Source: Candidatus Zixiibacteriota bacterium
GTDB taxonomy: Bacteria > Zixibacteria > MSB-5A5 > UBA10806 > 4484-95
DNA: 64,000 nucleotides
NCBI GenBank assembly: GCA_024231855.1
Contig: JAAEQD010000159.1
Span: forward strand, 17,643 to 81,642
Direction: 5' to 3'
Made by a program: the position numbers and the translations under genes. Below, piece by piece: positions 1 to 9,153 of the stretch. The notes beneath the pieces are model-generated. The model was not told where the DNA came from. It saw nothing but the letters and a program-made list of their open reading frames with translations, and made no database searches. Position 1 is the stretch's first letter; the number at the start of each line of letters is the position of its first letter.

Positions 1-1988
1 CTTTGCCAAACTGGTTCCCCATCGATAATGCCAAAGATTATATAATGGCAACCTACCCGTTTCATCCGACAGCTATTTCTGTATTTGAGCGTAAGTGGGC
101 TGCGTTACCGCGGTTTCAGCGTACTAGAGGTGTACTCCGATTGTTGGCGCTATGGGTTTCCAGGGCTTGGGAAGAAGGTTATAAAGGAAATCACAAAGAT
201 ACTCTTATTGGCTTAGGAACTGCACCCCTTGATGACCCGCTATTTCGAGCCGCTGCTTTTGAACAACTTGGAGAAAGTCGACTGGAGGGAGCTGTAACAA
301 CTGATATTTGCGGCAAGAAAGATTCAAATGCAATCCGACTCGATAAAGAAGCAATTGATGCGATTAAGAAATCCAGATTACATAGGAAGGTAGCGACAAC
401 TATATTTTTTGAGTCAAATGGAGGTCAATCTCAAGGATATACTACACTGCCAGAAATACGCTTGTCAGTAGCAGAACCGGATTTAGATATTGCAAATGTA
501 GAGACTGTTCTGGATGCTTTGGTTCCACCTGACGGTGCTTGTTATTTTATGGATTCGGCCAAAAACAGGTATTGGTTCAGCGTTAAGCCTAATCTTAACA
601 AATTATTATCAGATCGTAGAGCTAGTGTTCAAGCACCTCAAATAGAAGAATTAATTAAGACCGAAATTCAGACTGTTTTTGTTACAAAAAAGGATATAAA
701 TAGGATTTTCATTCCCGAAAAAAGCAATCAAATTGCTGATCGCCCAGCTTTGACGTTAGTAATATTAGCGCCTGAAATATCGATGAAGGATTCAGTAGCC
801 ACCACGAAATTAGTGGAAACGTTTACTAGAGAGCATGGCACTTCGTCTAGAACATTTAAGAACTCACTAATTTGGTGTATACCTGAAAATCCGGATATAT
901 TATATGATGCCGCTAGGAAAATGCTCGCGTGGGAAGCAATTGAAGACGAGAAAGATGATCTGAAATTAGACGACAGCCAGAAACGGCAACTTACCGAGAA
1001 TCTTAAGAAAGCTAAACGCGATATCAAGGAAGCCGTTTGGAGAACTTACAATAATCTGATGATATTAAGTAAGGGTAATTCAATTCGGCATTTACCCCTT
1101 GGCCTCGTCCACTCAAGTGCTGCCGAATCTTTAGTGGAATTCATAATCGATTCATTAAAGAAAGAAGATGAGGTTACTGACTATATCCAACCTCGTAAAT
1201 TAATAACAAACTGGCCGCCTGCATTTAAAGAATGGGGTACAAAACAAGTTAGGGATGCGGTCTATGCTTCTCCGCAGTTTTCTAGATTGCTAGATCCTGA
1301 TTCAATTAGGGAAACAATTGCGAGAGGTGTAAGCGGTGGTATGATGGCATATGTGGCTAAATCATCAGATGGGCGATATGAGCCATTTGTTTTTGATGAA
1401 GCTATATCTGCTTCAGAAATCGAAATCTCTGATGATGTTTTTATAATTTCTGCGGAAGAAGCGAAAAAACATATTGAACCACCTAAACTATCATCAGTTA
1501 TAATTTCGCCGCAGAATGTAAATATTCAACCTGGACATAAACAAACGTTTACATTAAAAGGCATAGACCAAAACGGAATTGATATAACAATGAAGAAAGT
1601 AAACTGGTCAGCATCTGGTGGTGAGATTGATGAAAATGGTTTGTTTTCATGTAGCGAAGAAGGAAGTTATATAGTAAAGGCAATAGTGGAAGGCGTTGAG
1701 GGAAATACAAATGCAATAGTTACCAGACCGGGTGCAGCAACACCATTGCCTAAGCCAACGGAACTACCTAAAGTAATCAAGTCAGTAAGTTGGAAAGGAG
1801 AAGTTCCTTCGCAAAAATGGATGAATTTTTATACCAAAGTATTGTCAAAACACGCAGGGAAAAACAAATTATCTATCGAAATCGCAGTAAACATATTATC
1901 AGAAAGAGGATTTCCTGGGCAGGAAATAAATGAAATCAAGACAGCATTAAGAGAATTGGGACTTTTAGAAGATATTAATATGGAATAA
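1..1988 (+). CDS. DUF499/COG1483 family AAA+ ATPase, C-terminal part (5' end outside window)
   Basis: The reading frame is open from the window edge, so the N-terminal P-loop region is not visible. The first visible residues contain the family's YPFHP motif, followed by FQRTRGVLRLLA and a long region typical of DUF499 (COG1483) predicted ATPases. These often sit beside DUF1156 methylases and helicases in anti-phage loci; that association is family knowledge, since no such partner is in the window. Visible residues about 495-575 look like a bacterial Ig-like (Big-type) domain, with IISPQNVNIQPGHKQTF and W-SASGG-I strands. It is followed by a C-terminal domain containing WKGEVPSQKWMNFYTKVL, which recurs at the end of this family. 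The sequence ends normally with TAA at 1986-1988. An Ig-like domain inside an apparently cytoplasmic ATPase is unusual. Defence function is an inference. Confidence 0.75.
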   Translation, partial: LPNWFPIDNAKDYIMATYPFHPTAISVFERKWAALPRFQRTRGVLRLLALWVSRAWEEGYKGNHKDTLIGLGTAPLDDPLFRAAAFEQLGESRLEGAVTTDICGKKDSNAIRLDKEAIDAIKKSRLHRKVATTIFFESNGGQSQGYTTLPEIRLSVAEPDLDIANVETVLDALVPPDGACYFMDSAKNRYWFSVKPNLNKLLSDRRASVQAPQIEELIKTEIQTVFVTKKDINRIFIPEKSNQIADRPALTLVILAPEISMKDSVATTKLVETFTREHGTSSRTFKNSLIWCIPENPDILYDAARKMLAWEAIEDEKDDLKLDDSQKRQLTENLKKAKRDIKEAVWRTYNNLMILSKGNSIRHLPLGLVHSSAAESLVEFIIDSLKKEDEVTDYIQPRKLITNWPPAFKEWGTKQVRDAVYASPQFSRLLDPDSIRETIARGVSGGMMAYVAKSSDGRYEPFVFDEAISASEIEISDDVFIISAEEAKKHIEPPKLSSVIISPQNVNIQPGHKQTFTLKGIDQNGIDITMKKVNWSASGGEIDENGLFSCSEEGSYIVKAIVEGVEGNTNAIVTRPGAATPLPKPTELPKVIKSVSWKGEVPSQKWMNFYTKVLSKHAGKNKLSIEIAVNILSERGFPGQEINEIKTALRELGLLEDINME

Positions 1989-2019
1989 CTTAAAGTGCAA
2001 TTGATCTTCTTGATTTTTT

Positions 2020-2364
2020 ATGACTAAAAAACAACACATAAAAGCTGGGATTATAACAGGAATAGTAGTTAATTATGGCCTTAAATGGTTAGTGAGGAAT
2101 GACCTTTCAGTAGGTTTAATATATTCAATAATTCTTGGAATCATTGGTGAAATACTTCCAGATATACTTGAACCACCTACTTCTAGATGGCATAGAAAGC
2201 TTTGGCATAGCAAAAAAATGATTATGTATATGGCTTTATTAGTTCTTGTTCTGTTAATTATTCCGCTGCTAAAAGATTCGATGAAAGCGGGAATAGTTAT
2301 AGTATTGATTTCATATCTGATTCACTTAATCTTGGATAGCCGAACTCCTGCTGGATTACCTTAA
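2020..2364 (+). CDS. small YdjM/DUF457-like membrane protein (putative metal-dependent hydrolase)
   Basis: A 114-residue protein starting 31 nt after the ATPase gene and probably co-transcribed with it. It has hydrophobic segments at about residues 10-25, 32-50, 68-86 and 88-106. The motif PDILEPP, then WHRKLWHSKK, then HLILDSRTPAG matches the D...HR..HS...D..TP.G pattern of the YdjM/DUF457 family of inner-membrane putative metal-dependent hydrolases, but it is shorter than usual. No clear Shine-Dalgarno sequence precedes the ATG. The activity of the family is not well established. A role together with the upstream ATPase is only suggested by adjacency. Confidence 0.6.
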   Translation: MTKKQHIKAGIITGIVVNYGLKWLVRNDLSVGLIYSIILGIIGEILPDILEPPTSRWHRKLWHSKKMIMYMALLVLVLLIIPLLKDSMKAGIVIVLISYLIHLILDSRTPAGLP

Positions 2365-2515
2365 ACCCTAATAGCTTAATCTGTAAACATTTCGCTGTCC
2401 TTTTCATGGTATTGATAATTTGAATTCATATGAATATTGCAATTGTAATTATTTGATTTAGCTGTGGGTGTTATCCGAAAACCGGTCGTTTCTCGCATGA
2501 CGCAATCAAACTCAT

Positions 2516-3244
2516 TTAACCCCCCAAAAATGCATTCTTCACTTCTTCGTTTTCTTTAAGCTTATCACATGTATCTTCTTGAATAATTTCACCAATGCTG
2601 AATACATATGCCCTTTGTGCCACCTTCAGAGCCATATAGGCATTCTGTTCAACTAACAATATAGCGGTACCGGATTCACTTATTTGCGTAAACTTCTCGA
2701 AAATTAATTCAACAAAATTTGGGGAGAGACCCAATGAAGGTTCATCCGCCAAAATAAACTTGGGTTTGTTCACCAAAGCTCTAGTAATTGCTAGCATTTG
2801 CTGTTCGCCGCTAGAAAGAGTGCCAGCTTTCTGCTTCAATCTGTTTTTCAGTTGCGGAAACAGGTCAAGTATTCGCTCTATATCTCGCTTAATTTCAGCT
2901 TTATTAATCCTGATATAAGCCCCCATTTTAATATTCTCAAGAACGGTCATTGATTGGAAGACGCGCCTTCCTTCCGGTAATAAAGAGATACCATCTTGAA
3001 CGAGTTGATCGGTTCGTTTATTGAGTATTGAATTTCCATCCAACAATACCTGGCCGCTTTCAATACGACCATTCGAATCATCCAGCAAACCACAAACCGC
3101 TTTCAGTGACGTTGACTTACCCGCACCATTTGGACCAATCATAGCAACTATTTCGCCGGTTCTAATGTTAAATGAAACATCATTCAAAGCTTTGACCTGT
3201 CCGTAGCAGACTTTCAGATTTCTGGCTTCAAGCAACACCGGCAA
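2516..3244 (-). CDS. livF: branched-chain amino acid type ABC transporter ATP-binding protein LivF
   Basis: A 242-residue ATPase of the HAAT (LivF) family. Walker A is GPNGAGKST at residues 37-45, the signature is LSSGEQQM, and Walker B is [11 protein letters not shown] followed by a H-loop-less tail typical of LivF ([11 protein letters not shown]). It pairs with LivG to energise uptake through LivH/LivM. Its start overlaps the end of livG by 17 nt, which implies translational coupling. It is the last gene of the operon. No hairpin terminator is obvious in the 151 nt between its stop and the convergent YdjM-like gene. The transported substrate cannot be read from the sequence; the family handles branched-chain amino acids, amides, urea and related small solutes. 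Confidence 0.93.
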   Translation of the reverse strand: MPVLLEARNLKVCYGQVKALNDVSFNIRTGEIVAMIGPNGAGKSTSLKAVCGLLDDSNGRIESGQVLLDGNSILNKRTDQLVQDGISLLPEGRRVFQSMTVLENIKMGAYIRINKAEIKRDIERILDLFPQLKNRLKQKAGTLSSGEQQMLAITRALVNKPKFILADEPSLGLSPNFVELIFEKFTQISESGTAILLVEQNAYMALKVAQRAYVFSIGEIIQEDTCDKLKENEEVKNAFLGG

Positions 3245-4001
3245 TCCTCCTGCCCAGATAGGCGGTTATTACATCCTCGTTAGTCTGGATTTCCGCGGGC
3301 TTTCCGTCTGCGATCTTCTTTCCATAGTTTAGGACCACTATCCTCTCAGCCAAATCCATCACAACTCTCATATTATGTTCAATGAAAAGAATTGTTTTGC
3401 CGACGTCTTTAAGCTTATTAATAATCCGTTTCATATCTGTTATCATACCTGGAAACAGGCCGGCCATAGGTTCATCCAATAAAATAAGATCCGGTTCGAG
3501 AGCGAGAGTGCGGGCGATCTCCAGAAGCCGGCGCTGACCGTGCGACATGTTTTCGGCGGGTTCATCTTTTTTATTCAGCAGGCCAACGAGCTTTAATAAA
3601 TTAATCGCTTTTTCAATGTTATCGGCCTCTTCGCATTTCATTTTTCTTGACTGTAATATTGCCGCGACCAGGCTATCTCCTTTATTATAGCGAAGCGCCA
3701 GCATCACATTATTCAGAACAGTCAACTGAGGGAATAATCTGATATTCTGAAAAGTTCGGGCTATTCCCAGGCGGGCAATTTTGTATGATGGCAAGGATGA
3801 TATCGGCTTATCATGGTAGTAAATGATCCCGGAATCGGCCCGTAAAAAACCTGTGATAATATTAAACGCGGTTGTCTTACCGGCGCCGTTAGGTCCAATT
3901 AAGGCGGTGATCTCGCCGCGATTGACCTCGAAATGGAGATCATCAAGCGCCTTAACTCCATCGAATTCTTTTCTAATCTTTTTTAGGCTTAAAATACTCA
4001 T
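3228..4001 (-). CDS. livG: branched-chain amino acid type ABC transporter ATP-binding protein LivG
   Basis: A 257-residue ATPase with Walker [10 protein letters not shown] at residues 36-44, signature [14 protein letters not shown], Walker [12 protein letters not shown] and H-loop FIEHNMRVV. The C-terminal extension with AYLGRR is typical of LivG. The start ATG lies 6 nt after the livM stop, with an AGGT-like ribosome site just upstream. It works with LivF, LivH and LivM at the inner membrane. Its base composition resembles livM and livH and is less AT-rich than the first three genes of the operon. Confidence 0.93.
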   Translation of the reverse strand: MSILSLKKIRKEFDGVKALDDLHFEVNRGEITALIGPNGAGKTTAFNIITGFLRADSGIIYYHDKPISSLPSYKIARLGIARTFQNIRLFPQLTVLNNVMLALRYNKGDSLVAAILQSRKMKCEEADNIEKAINLLKLVGLLNKKDEPAENMSHGQRRLLEIARTLALEPDLILLDEPMAGLFPGMITDMKRIINKLKDVGKTILFIEHNMRVVMDLAERIVVLNYGKKIADGKPAEIQTNEDVITAYLGRRIAGVA

Positions 4002-4007
4002 CGATAC

Positions 4008-4877
4008 TTACCTGAACCTGAATTTCCCGAGTATTCCCTGGGGACGTTTAACCATCAACAGTATCAGAAGCAGGCCGTATATCATCTGCCGAAGCGGTGC
4101 GGCTATCGAACTTGGCAGGCCGAGGAATCTGAGCAGCTCCGGGAGAATCACCAATGCCGCCGCGCCGATAAACGATCCCCACAAGCTGGCCAGGCCGCCG
4201 AATACCACCATCAAGAGAATGGTTATCGATTCCATCACCGTAAAACTCGAGGGATCGATAAAAGTGATATAATGCGCGTAGAGACTACCGGCGATTCCGG
4301 CAAAAAACGCGCTCACGATAAACGCGGTTATTTTATGACGGTTTATGTTTTTGCCCATAGCCCGGGTAGCGACTTCATCTTCCCGTATCCCTGTCAGTAT
4401 CCGCCCGAACGGCGAGCTGACGATGTTCCTAATCACGATATAGGTCAGGGCAACAAATAGTGCCACCAGAAGCAGGTACGACCAGGTTTCATCTATGCTC
4501 CAATAAAATATCTTGAATCCAGGTATTCCCGGAAGTCCCAACGGTCCGCGGGTGAGATCGACCCAGTTTTTGGATATCGAGTATACTATGATGCCCAGCC
4601 CGAAAGTGGCCAGGGCGAAATAATCGCCCTTGAGACGCAGCGAGGGTATACTGATAATCACACCCATCACAGCGGCAAAGCTAGCGGCTATCGGCAATCC
4701 CAGCCAGGGGGTGATACCGTAATTCAGCGCCAGCAGGGAGGAGGTATACGCGCCGACACATGAGAACGCCGCGTGCCCCAACGCCGGCAGACCGGTGTAG
4801 CCGACTACCAGGTTCAGGCTGAGTGTCAGGATAATATAGATACCCGTTATCACCAGTATGTGAATCAGATATTCCAT
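4008..4877 (-). CDS. livM: branched-chain amino acid type ABC transporter permease LivM
   Basis: A 289-residue integral membrane permease with about eight hydrophobic segments. It has the LivM landmarks: LNLVVGYTGLPALGHAAF near the N-terminus, the cytoplasmic loop GRILTGIREDEVATRAMG that contacts the ATPases, and a C-terminal RPQGILG. The start ATG follows the livH stop by 3 nt, and the AAGGAG site lies within the livH C-terminal codons (KER), so translation is coupled. Length is normal for the family, without the fused ATPase seen in some homologues. Confidence 0.93.
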   Translation of the reverse strand: MEYLIHILVITGIYIILTLSLNLVVGYTGLPALGHAAFSCVGAYTSSLLALNYGITPWLGLPIAASFAAVMGVIISIPSLRLKGDYFALATFGLGIIVYSISKNWVDLTRGPLGLPGIPGFKIFYWSIDETWSYLLLVALFVALTYIVIRNIVSSPFGRILTGIREDEVATRAMGKNINRHKITAFIVSAFFAGIAGSLYAHYITFIDPSSFTVMESITILLMVVFGGLASLWGSFIGAAALVILPELLRFLGLPSSIAAPLRQMIYGLLLILLMVKRPQGILGKFRFR

Positions 4878-4880
4878 CGC

Positions 4881-5759
4881 CTATAAACGCTCCTTGTCCG
4901 TTTTGATACCCATTATGCCACCTGGCCGGATTAGTAAGAATATAATCAGGATAGCGAAAGCAATCGAGTCTTTCCAGCCTGCCTGGATTTTCCATATACC
5001 GAAGTTTTCGGCGATCCCCAGGAAGAAGCCGCCGAACATCGCCCCGGGAATCGAGCCAATCCCGCCGATTATCGAGGCGATTATGCCTTTGAGGACGGCG
5101 TTCATGCCCATAGTCGGTTCGAGGTTGGTCTCGTAGGCAATCAGCACACCGGCCGCCCCGGCCAGCATCGACCCGATAGCGAACGCGGCGGTGATAATTT
5201 TCTCCGGGTAGATACCGACCACGCTGGCCGCCATAGGGTCATCCGCCACCGCCCGCATAGCTTTGCCGAGCCTGGTATATTTGATATATAACCACAGCCC
5301 TAATGACAGAGCCAGGCTGACCACCAGGATCAGTATTTGAATATCGGTGATAATTGCCCCGAATACGCTATGCCCAACCTTCACCGGCCCGGTTCTGATA
5401 GACAGTATCTGCGCCCCATAGATAAGCTGGATAAGATTCTGAATGAAAATAAACACCCCGAACGAAGCGATAAGGAACACCAGGTTGGAAGCTTTGTGCT
5501 TGCGAAGCGGATAATAAACCAGCCGATCGATAGCGACGCCCACAACTCCCGCCAGAAGCACACCAACGACAAACCCAACGATAGGAGGCAGCCCCATGCC
5601 GATTACCACCGAGTAAGCGACATAAGCCCCCGATGTATAAACCACCCCATGCGCAAAATGAAAAAACCGCACCGTACGGTAGATAACAGAAAAGCCAATG
5701 GCGATAAGGGCGTATATGGAGCCGGCGATTAGGGAGTTAGCTAATAATTGTGCAAACAT
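4881..5759 (-). CDS. livH: branched-chain amino acid type ABC transporter permease LivH
   Basis: A 292-residue permease of the LivH family. It has SLIAGSIYALIAIGFSVIYRTVRFFHFAHG at the start of the protein, the loop GKAMRAVADDPMAASVVGI, and a C-terminal IRPGGIMG. These match the canonical N-terminal amphipathic region and coupling-helix region of HAAT permeases. It starts 4 nt after the methyltransferase stop without a strong Shine-Dalgarno, consistent with re-initiation in a polycistron. It forms the channel with LivM. Confidence 0.93.
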   Translation of the reverse strand: MFAQLLANSLIAGSIYALIAIGFSVIYRTVRFFHFAHGVVYTSGAYVAYSVVIGMGLPPIVGFVVGVLLAGVVGVAIDRLVYYPLRKHKASNLVFLIASFGVFIFIQNLIQLIYGAQILSIRTGPVKVGHSVFGAIITDIQILILVVSLALSLGLWLYIKYTRLGKAMRAVADDPMAASVVGIYPEKIITAAFAIGSMLAGAAGVLIAYETNLEPTMGMNAVLKGIIASIIGGIGSIPGAMFGGFFLGIAENFGIWKIQAGWKDSIAFAILIIFLLIRPGGIMGIKTDKERL

Positions 5760-5763
5760 TATA

Positions 5764-6531
5764 TTATGTTTCGCAAACCAGAATTATATCATGGTATGGA
5801 CTGGGGCAGATATCTATTGCATAAACTCGATTGAAAACAGCTTCGCAATAAGCTATGAGTTCGGATTTATCATAAAGATGGCTAATTAATCTAACAGAAA
5901 ATTCGTACTCTTGGCTATTAGAGTTAGAAGCAACTAAACAATTCCATGTCTTTTCCTTTGATTTCCAATTATAATGAAGGGTCCATTGCATATTATAGAT
6001 TAATCCGTCTATTCTCTTTGGGGGGAAGGGTATGGGATCAACATCTTTGCTTTTTTTATACAGTTTACATATACCTATCAATACATGTCCTCCCTTTTTT
6101 GTAACTTTCTTAAAGCCTTGGAGGTACTTAATAATCGAGTGGTGGTTTGATGATAACATTCTAACATTCTCGTCCCAGGAATCAAAGTATGTTATACTGC
6201 TTCCCAAACATATTACAGCATCGAATTGGTTTTCTAATTTATTTACATCAAGATTTTCCCAAGAAATGTGATAGATAGGGAAACTTATTTTTTCATTATT
6301 CATTTTACTCTTTAGTATATTTAGACTTTCAAAATCGTTATCTGAAGCCGTTACTTTAAATCCATGTTTAGCTAATTCAAGGCTTGGAAAACCTGTCCCA
6401 CAAGCACAGTCTAGGATACTTTTAGCCCCAATGTCGGCAAGAAAATTAACATATGCTTCCAATTCAATGTCATTGTGGTATAACTCAGAAACAATATTCC
6501 ATTTTGCAGCTAGCGATAAATTTCTTTTCAT
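5764..6531 (-). CDS. class I SAM-dependent methyltransferase embedded in a Liv operon
   Basis: A 255-residue class I methyltransferase. Motif I (ILDCACGTGFPSLELA, about residues 39-54) is the SAM glycine loop. TASDND (acidic ribose-binding position) and FDAVICLGSSITY (motif IV region) follow. The C-terminal half, with several aromatic residues and a HDIILVCET strand, resembles the glycine/sarcosine N-methyltransferase-like group, but the substrate is not determinable. It lies between an unknown membrane protein gene (15 nt upstream) and livH (4 nt downstream), so it is part of the transporter operon. It is clearly richer in A+T than livHMGF. A methyltransferase inside a Liv operon is not usual. 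A role in modifying the imported solute is possible but unproven. Confidence 0.8.
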   Translation of the reverse strand: MKRNLSLAAKWNIVSELYHNDIELEAYVNFLADIGAKSILDCACGTGFPSLELAKHGFKVTASDNDFESLNILKSKMNNEKISFPIYHISWENLDVNKLENQFDAVICLGSSITYFDSWDENVRMLSSNHHSIIKYLQGFKKVTKKGGHVLIGICKLYKKSKDVDPIPFPPKRIDGLIYNMQWTLHYNWKSKEKTWNCLVASNSNSQEYEFSVRLISHLYDKSELIAYCEAVFNRVYAIDICPSPYHDIILVCET

Positions 6532-6546
6532 TTTGCATTCTTGGTT

Positions 6547-7785
6547 TTACAATGGAACATCATAGTGTTTATCTTTATGAAAACCATTCCCACTTACATG
6601 TATGCATGATGATCCATCCTCGTTAGCTTTCAAAGTAAGAGATATACGATGATCATCTTTTATAATTAGATTATAGATTTTAAAATAGGTATTTAATTCT
6701 TTAGGATTGGAGTTAGTAATAAGACTAACTCGTTCAGTTTCTCTTACCTGACCGACAAGCCACGCATCTTCAGGTTGATCACCAAATATTACAAATTCTT
6801 GAAACTCTCCGCCCTTATTACCTAAAACATCTTTAAACCTATCTGTTGGGAATATTAACTGTTCTTTTATGTTCCATTCTTTTTGTAATTCAAGAACGTG
6901 TTTCCATTGAGGACTATCATCAAAGAACTTCTTGCCAGCAAGTATTAATAAATCGATTCCATCTTCGACTATGAAAATTCTATGTCGCTCTTTTATTTTA
7001 GAAGTCTTGTTATCAAGTAGCTTTCCTAATTCTCTAAAATATTCCTTCCATTCACTTACCGGTTCATATTTATTTTGTTTTAAATCTTTAGTAAATACAT
7101 CTTCGGGAGGATATAAAAAAGTATTCCATACTCCACGGAATCTATCCGGATGCATTGTTGCTGAATAGCATAATAGCTTTGCGAATATATGAGCTGGTAG
7201 AATTAGTCCAGAGTCTTCCAATTGTTTTCCGACTTCTATTATACGCATGGTATTGTTATTTTGCAGAGAATTAATATGAGTATTTTTTGCAGATAGCGTA
7301 TCCTTAATAAGCCAAAGCATAAACTTAATGCTAACGGGATGAAGATTTTTCATTTTTGTACTAATTTCTTTTAATTCAGATCTTAAGAAATAAAACAAGA
7401 TGGACCTTCTCCATCGCATTATAATCCAACTACTGAACAATACCGATAAAACTACAAGCGCTATTTGCAAAAATGTAATTCCTGCAAATATTTGGCCTTT
7501 TATAAATGACTGTACTTTCACTAAAACATTTTCAAATTCAGGATTGATAATTAAATATATTAATAACGAAGGAATAGCAATTACTATGAAACCGCTTATA
7601 CAATTTAAAATTATTCTAGAATTGTAATGCCTTAATATAATATTGGACAATCTGGAGTAAGTAGCTAAAGAGTCGGTTTCATATTGATCATTAGAAATTT
7701 TTATTCCCGATTTTATTATTAAATATGAAAATACTTTACGGAACATATCAAAACCCGCTCTTACCGTATTGATTGTATACGCCAT
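6547..7785 (-). CDS. unknown two-TM membrane protein in the Liv operon
   Basis: A 412-residue protein I do not recognise. Two hydrophobic segments are visible, at about residues 60-82 (CISGFIVIAIPSLLIYLII) and 104-128 (ITFLQIALVVLSVLFSSWIIM). The ~280-residue remainder is soluble and charged, probably cytoplasmic or periplasmic depending on topology. The ATG at 7785 overlaps the 3' end of the binding-protein gene by 25 nt. A second in-frame ATG at 7746, just past that stop, is an equally plausible start; neither has a strong ribosome site. Composition is AT-rich, like its two neighbours. Its conserved position inside a transporter operon suggests a function linked to the transported solute, but none can be assigned. 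Confidence 0.7.
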   Translation of the reverse strand: MAYTINTVRAGFDMFRKVFSYLIIKSGIKISNDQYETDSLATYSRLSNIILRHYNSRIILNCISGFIVIAIPSLLIYLIINPEFENVLVKVQSFIKGQIFAGITFLQIALVVLSVLFSSWIIMRWRRSILFYFLRSELKEISTKMKNLHPVSIKFMLWLIKDTLSAKNTHINSLQNNNTMRIIEVGKQLEDSGLILPAHIFAKLLCYSATMHPDRFRGVWNTFLYPPEDVFTKDLKQNKYEPVSEWKEYFRELGKLLDNKTSKIKERHRIFIVEDGIDLLILAGKKFFDDSPQWKHVLELQKEWNIKEQLIFPTDRFKDVLGNKGGEFQEFVIFGDQPEDAWLVGQVRETERVSLITNSNPKELNTYFKIYNLIIKDDHRISLTLKANEDGSSCIHVSGNGFHKDKHYDVPL

Positions 7786-8912
7786 TTGGATTGACCATTC
7801 TCAATCTCTCTTATCCCAAATGGTTTGTTGACTTCTCCATTCTCATCAAATTCAATTGGCCCAGAAACTCCTCGGTACATAGTCATAATTTCTAATTGCC
7901 TTTTTATTTCTTGACCAGAAACAGTATCAACTTTTTCAAGCGCAAGAGCTATTATCATAGCACCATCATAACCTTCAGCAGCTAGAAATTGTATTTGTTT
8001 ATCGTATTTTTTCATATATGCTTCTTTGAAATCTTTATATAAATCCGAAGATGTATCTATCTCAGCAGGTAAAGGGTAAATTAGACCGTTTGCAGCTTGA
8101 CCGGCTTGTTCAAGAAATTTGCTGTCCTCTAATGCAACTGCGCCAACAACAGGAATTGAACAGCCAAGTTCTTTTAATTGTATTATTAACGGTGCCCCTT
8201 GATTAGGATAAGCTACAATGTATATTACTTCTGGATTTGTATTGAGAACTTTGGATATGGATGTTCTAAAATCGGCTATGCCTTCATCAAAGCTTTCTGA
8301 AATTGTAATATGGCCGCCAAGTAATTGAAATTTATTCGTGAAAACTTTATTTAATCCTTTGCCATAGCTGTTGTTAACGAAAAGAATTGCTGCCGATTTT
8401 GCTTTAAGACTATCTATAGTATATTTTGCAATGAATGATCCCTCAAGAGCATCTGAATTCCAAATCCTATAAATATATTCACCAGCATCTGCAATGTCTG
8501 GCGAGGATGCTCCTGTGACTAATTGGATAGTATTGTTTGACTCTGCAATGGGGGCCATAGCAAGTGTTACTGAACTATTGCTATTATCGATAATAGCTGG
8601 TACTTTGTCTATATTAATAAGCTTTTTAATAGCAGTAACACCTATTGAAGGGATTCCTTGCGTATCTTCATAGATAACTTCAATTTTTGTACCATTAATT
8701 CCACCATTATTATTTATAATATCAATAGCAAGGTCTATTCCTTCTTTTGTCGGTTGTCCCCATAATGCCGAATTGCCAGTTAATGGAAGCGTCGCCCCTA
8801 TCTTTATCACATCCGGCTCACTCTTGCCGCAGCTAAAAAGGATTGAAACTACTGCCGCCATCAATATAACAATGCTTAATATCCTGATGCTCATGCCAAG
8901 CTTTGATCTCAT
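7761..8912 (-). CDS. ABC transporter substrate-binding lipoprotein, LivK/LivJ-like
   Basis: A 383-residue periplasmic binding protein of the Leu/Ile/Val-binding family. A lipoprotein signal peptide ends in the lipobox LFSC with Cys28. The mature region has the family landmarks IKIGATLPLTGNSALWG, GINGTKIEVIYEDTQG, VPAIIDNSNSSVTLA and AAEGYDGAMIIALALE. It starts at an ATG preceded by AAGGAG seven nt upstream and is the first gene of the operon. It supplies the substrate specificity for LivHMGF. The codon and base composition is AT-rich compared with livHMG, so binding protein and permease may have separate histories. It could bind an amino acid, an amide or another small solute. Confidence 0.9.
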   Translation of the reverse strand: MRSKLGMSIRILSIVILMAAVVSILFSCGKSEPDVIKIGATLPLTGNSALWGQPTKEGIDLAIDIINNNGGINGTKIEVIYEDTQGIPSIGVTAIKKLINIDKVPAIIDNSNSSVTLAMAPIAESNNTIQLVTGASSPDIADAGEYIYRIWNSDALEGSFIAKYTIDSLKAKSAAILFVNNSYGKGLNKVFTNKFQLLGGHITISESFDEGIADFRTSISKVLNTNPEVIYIVAYPNQGAPLIIQLKELGCSIPVVGAVALEDSKFLEQAGQAANGLIYPLPAEIDTSSDLYKDFKEAYMKKYDKQIQFLAAEGYDGAMIIALALEKVDTVSGQEIKRQLEIMTMYRGVSGPIEFDENGEVNKPFGIREIENGQSKWRIQSIR

Positions 8913-9006
8913 CTCATCACTCCTTGTTTACGCAGTATCATTACTGCTTAAAACTTAATACTGCATTTTGGGAACTACTTGCTTAATAAGCTAAAGCGCT
9001 TATGAA

Positions 9007-9047
9007 GGGTCAGTAAAAAATGAATCCTGATGTAAATCATTTGACCC
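9007..9047 (-). terminator. possible imperfect hairpin between Liv operon and subtilase gene
   Basis: The 241-nt gap holds an inverted repeat: GGGTCA at 9007-9012 with TGACCC at 9042-9047, and an inner AAATGA/TCATTT-type pairing. It lies downstream of the subtilase gene on the minus strand, but about 110 nt away and without a clean T-run. The assignment as a terminator is weak. Confidence 0.25.
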
Positions 9048-9153
9048 CTCAATAGGAAATTTACAAAAACACCGAAATAAAGGCAAGTAAAATATTAGGA
9101 AAATAGCCCTACAATGTAATATATATTATTTAATGTCAATTAGCCGACAACTC

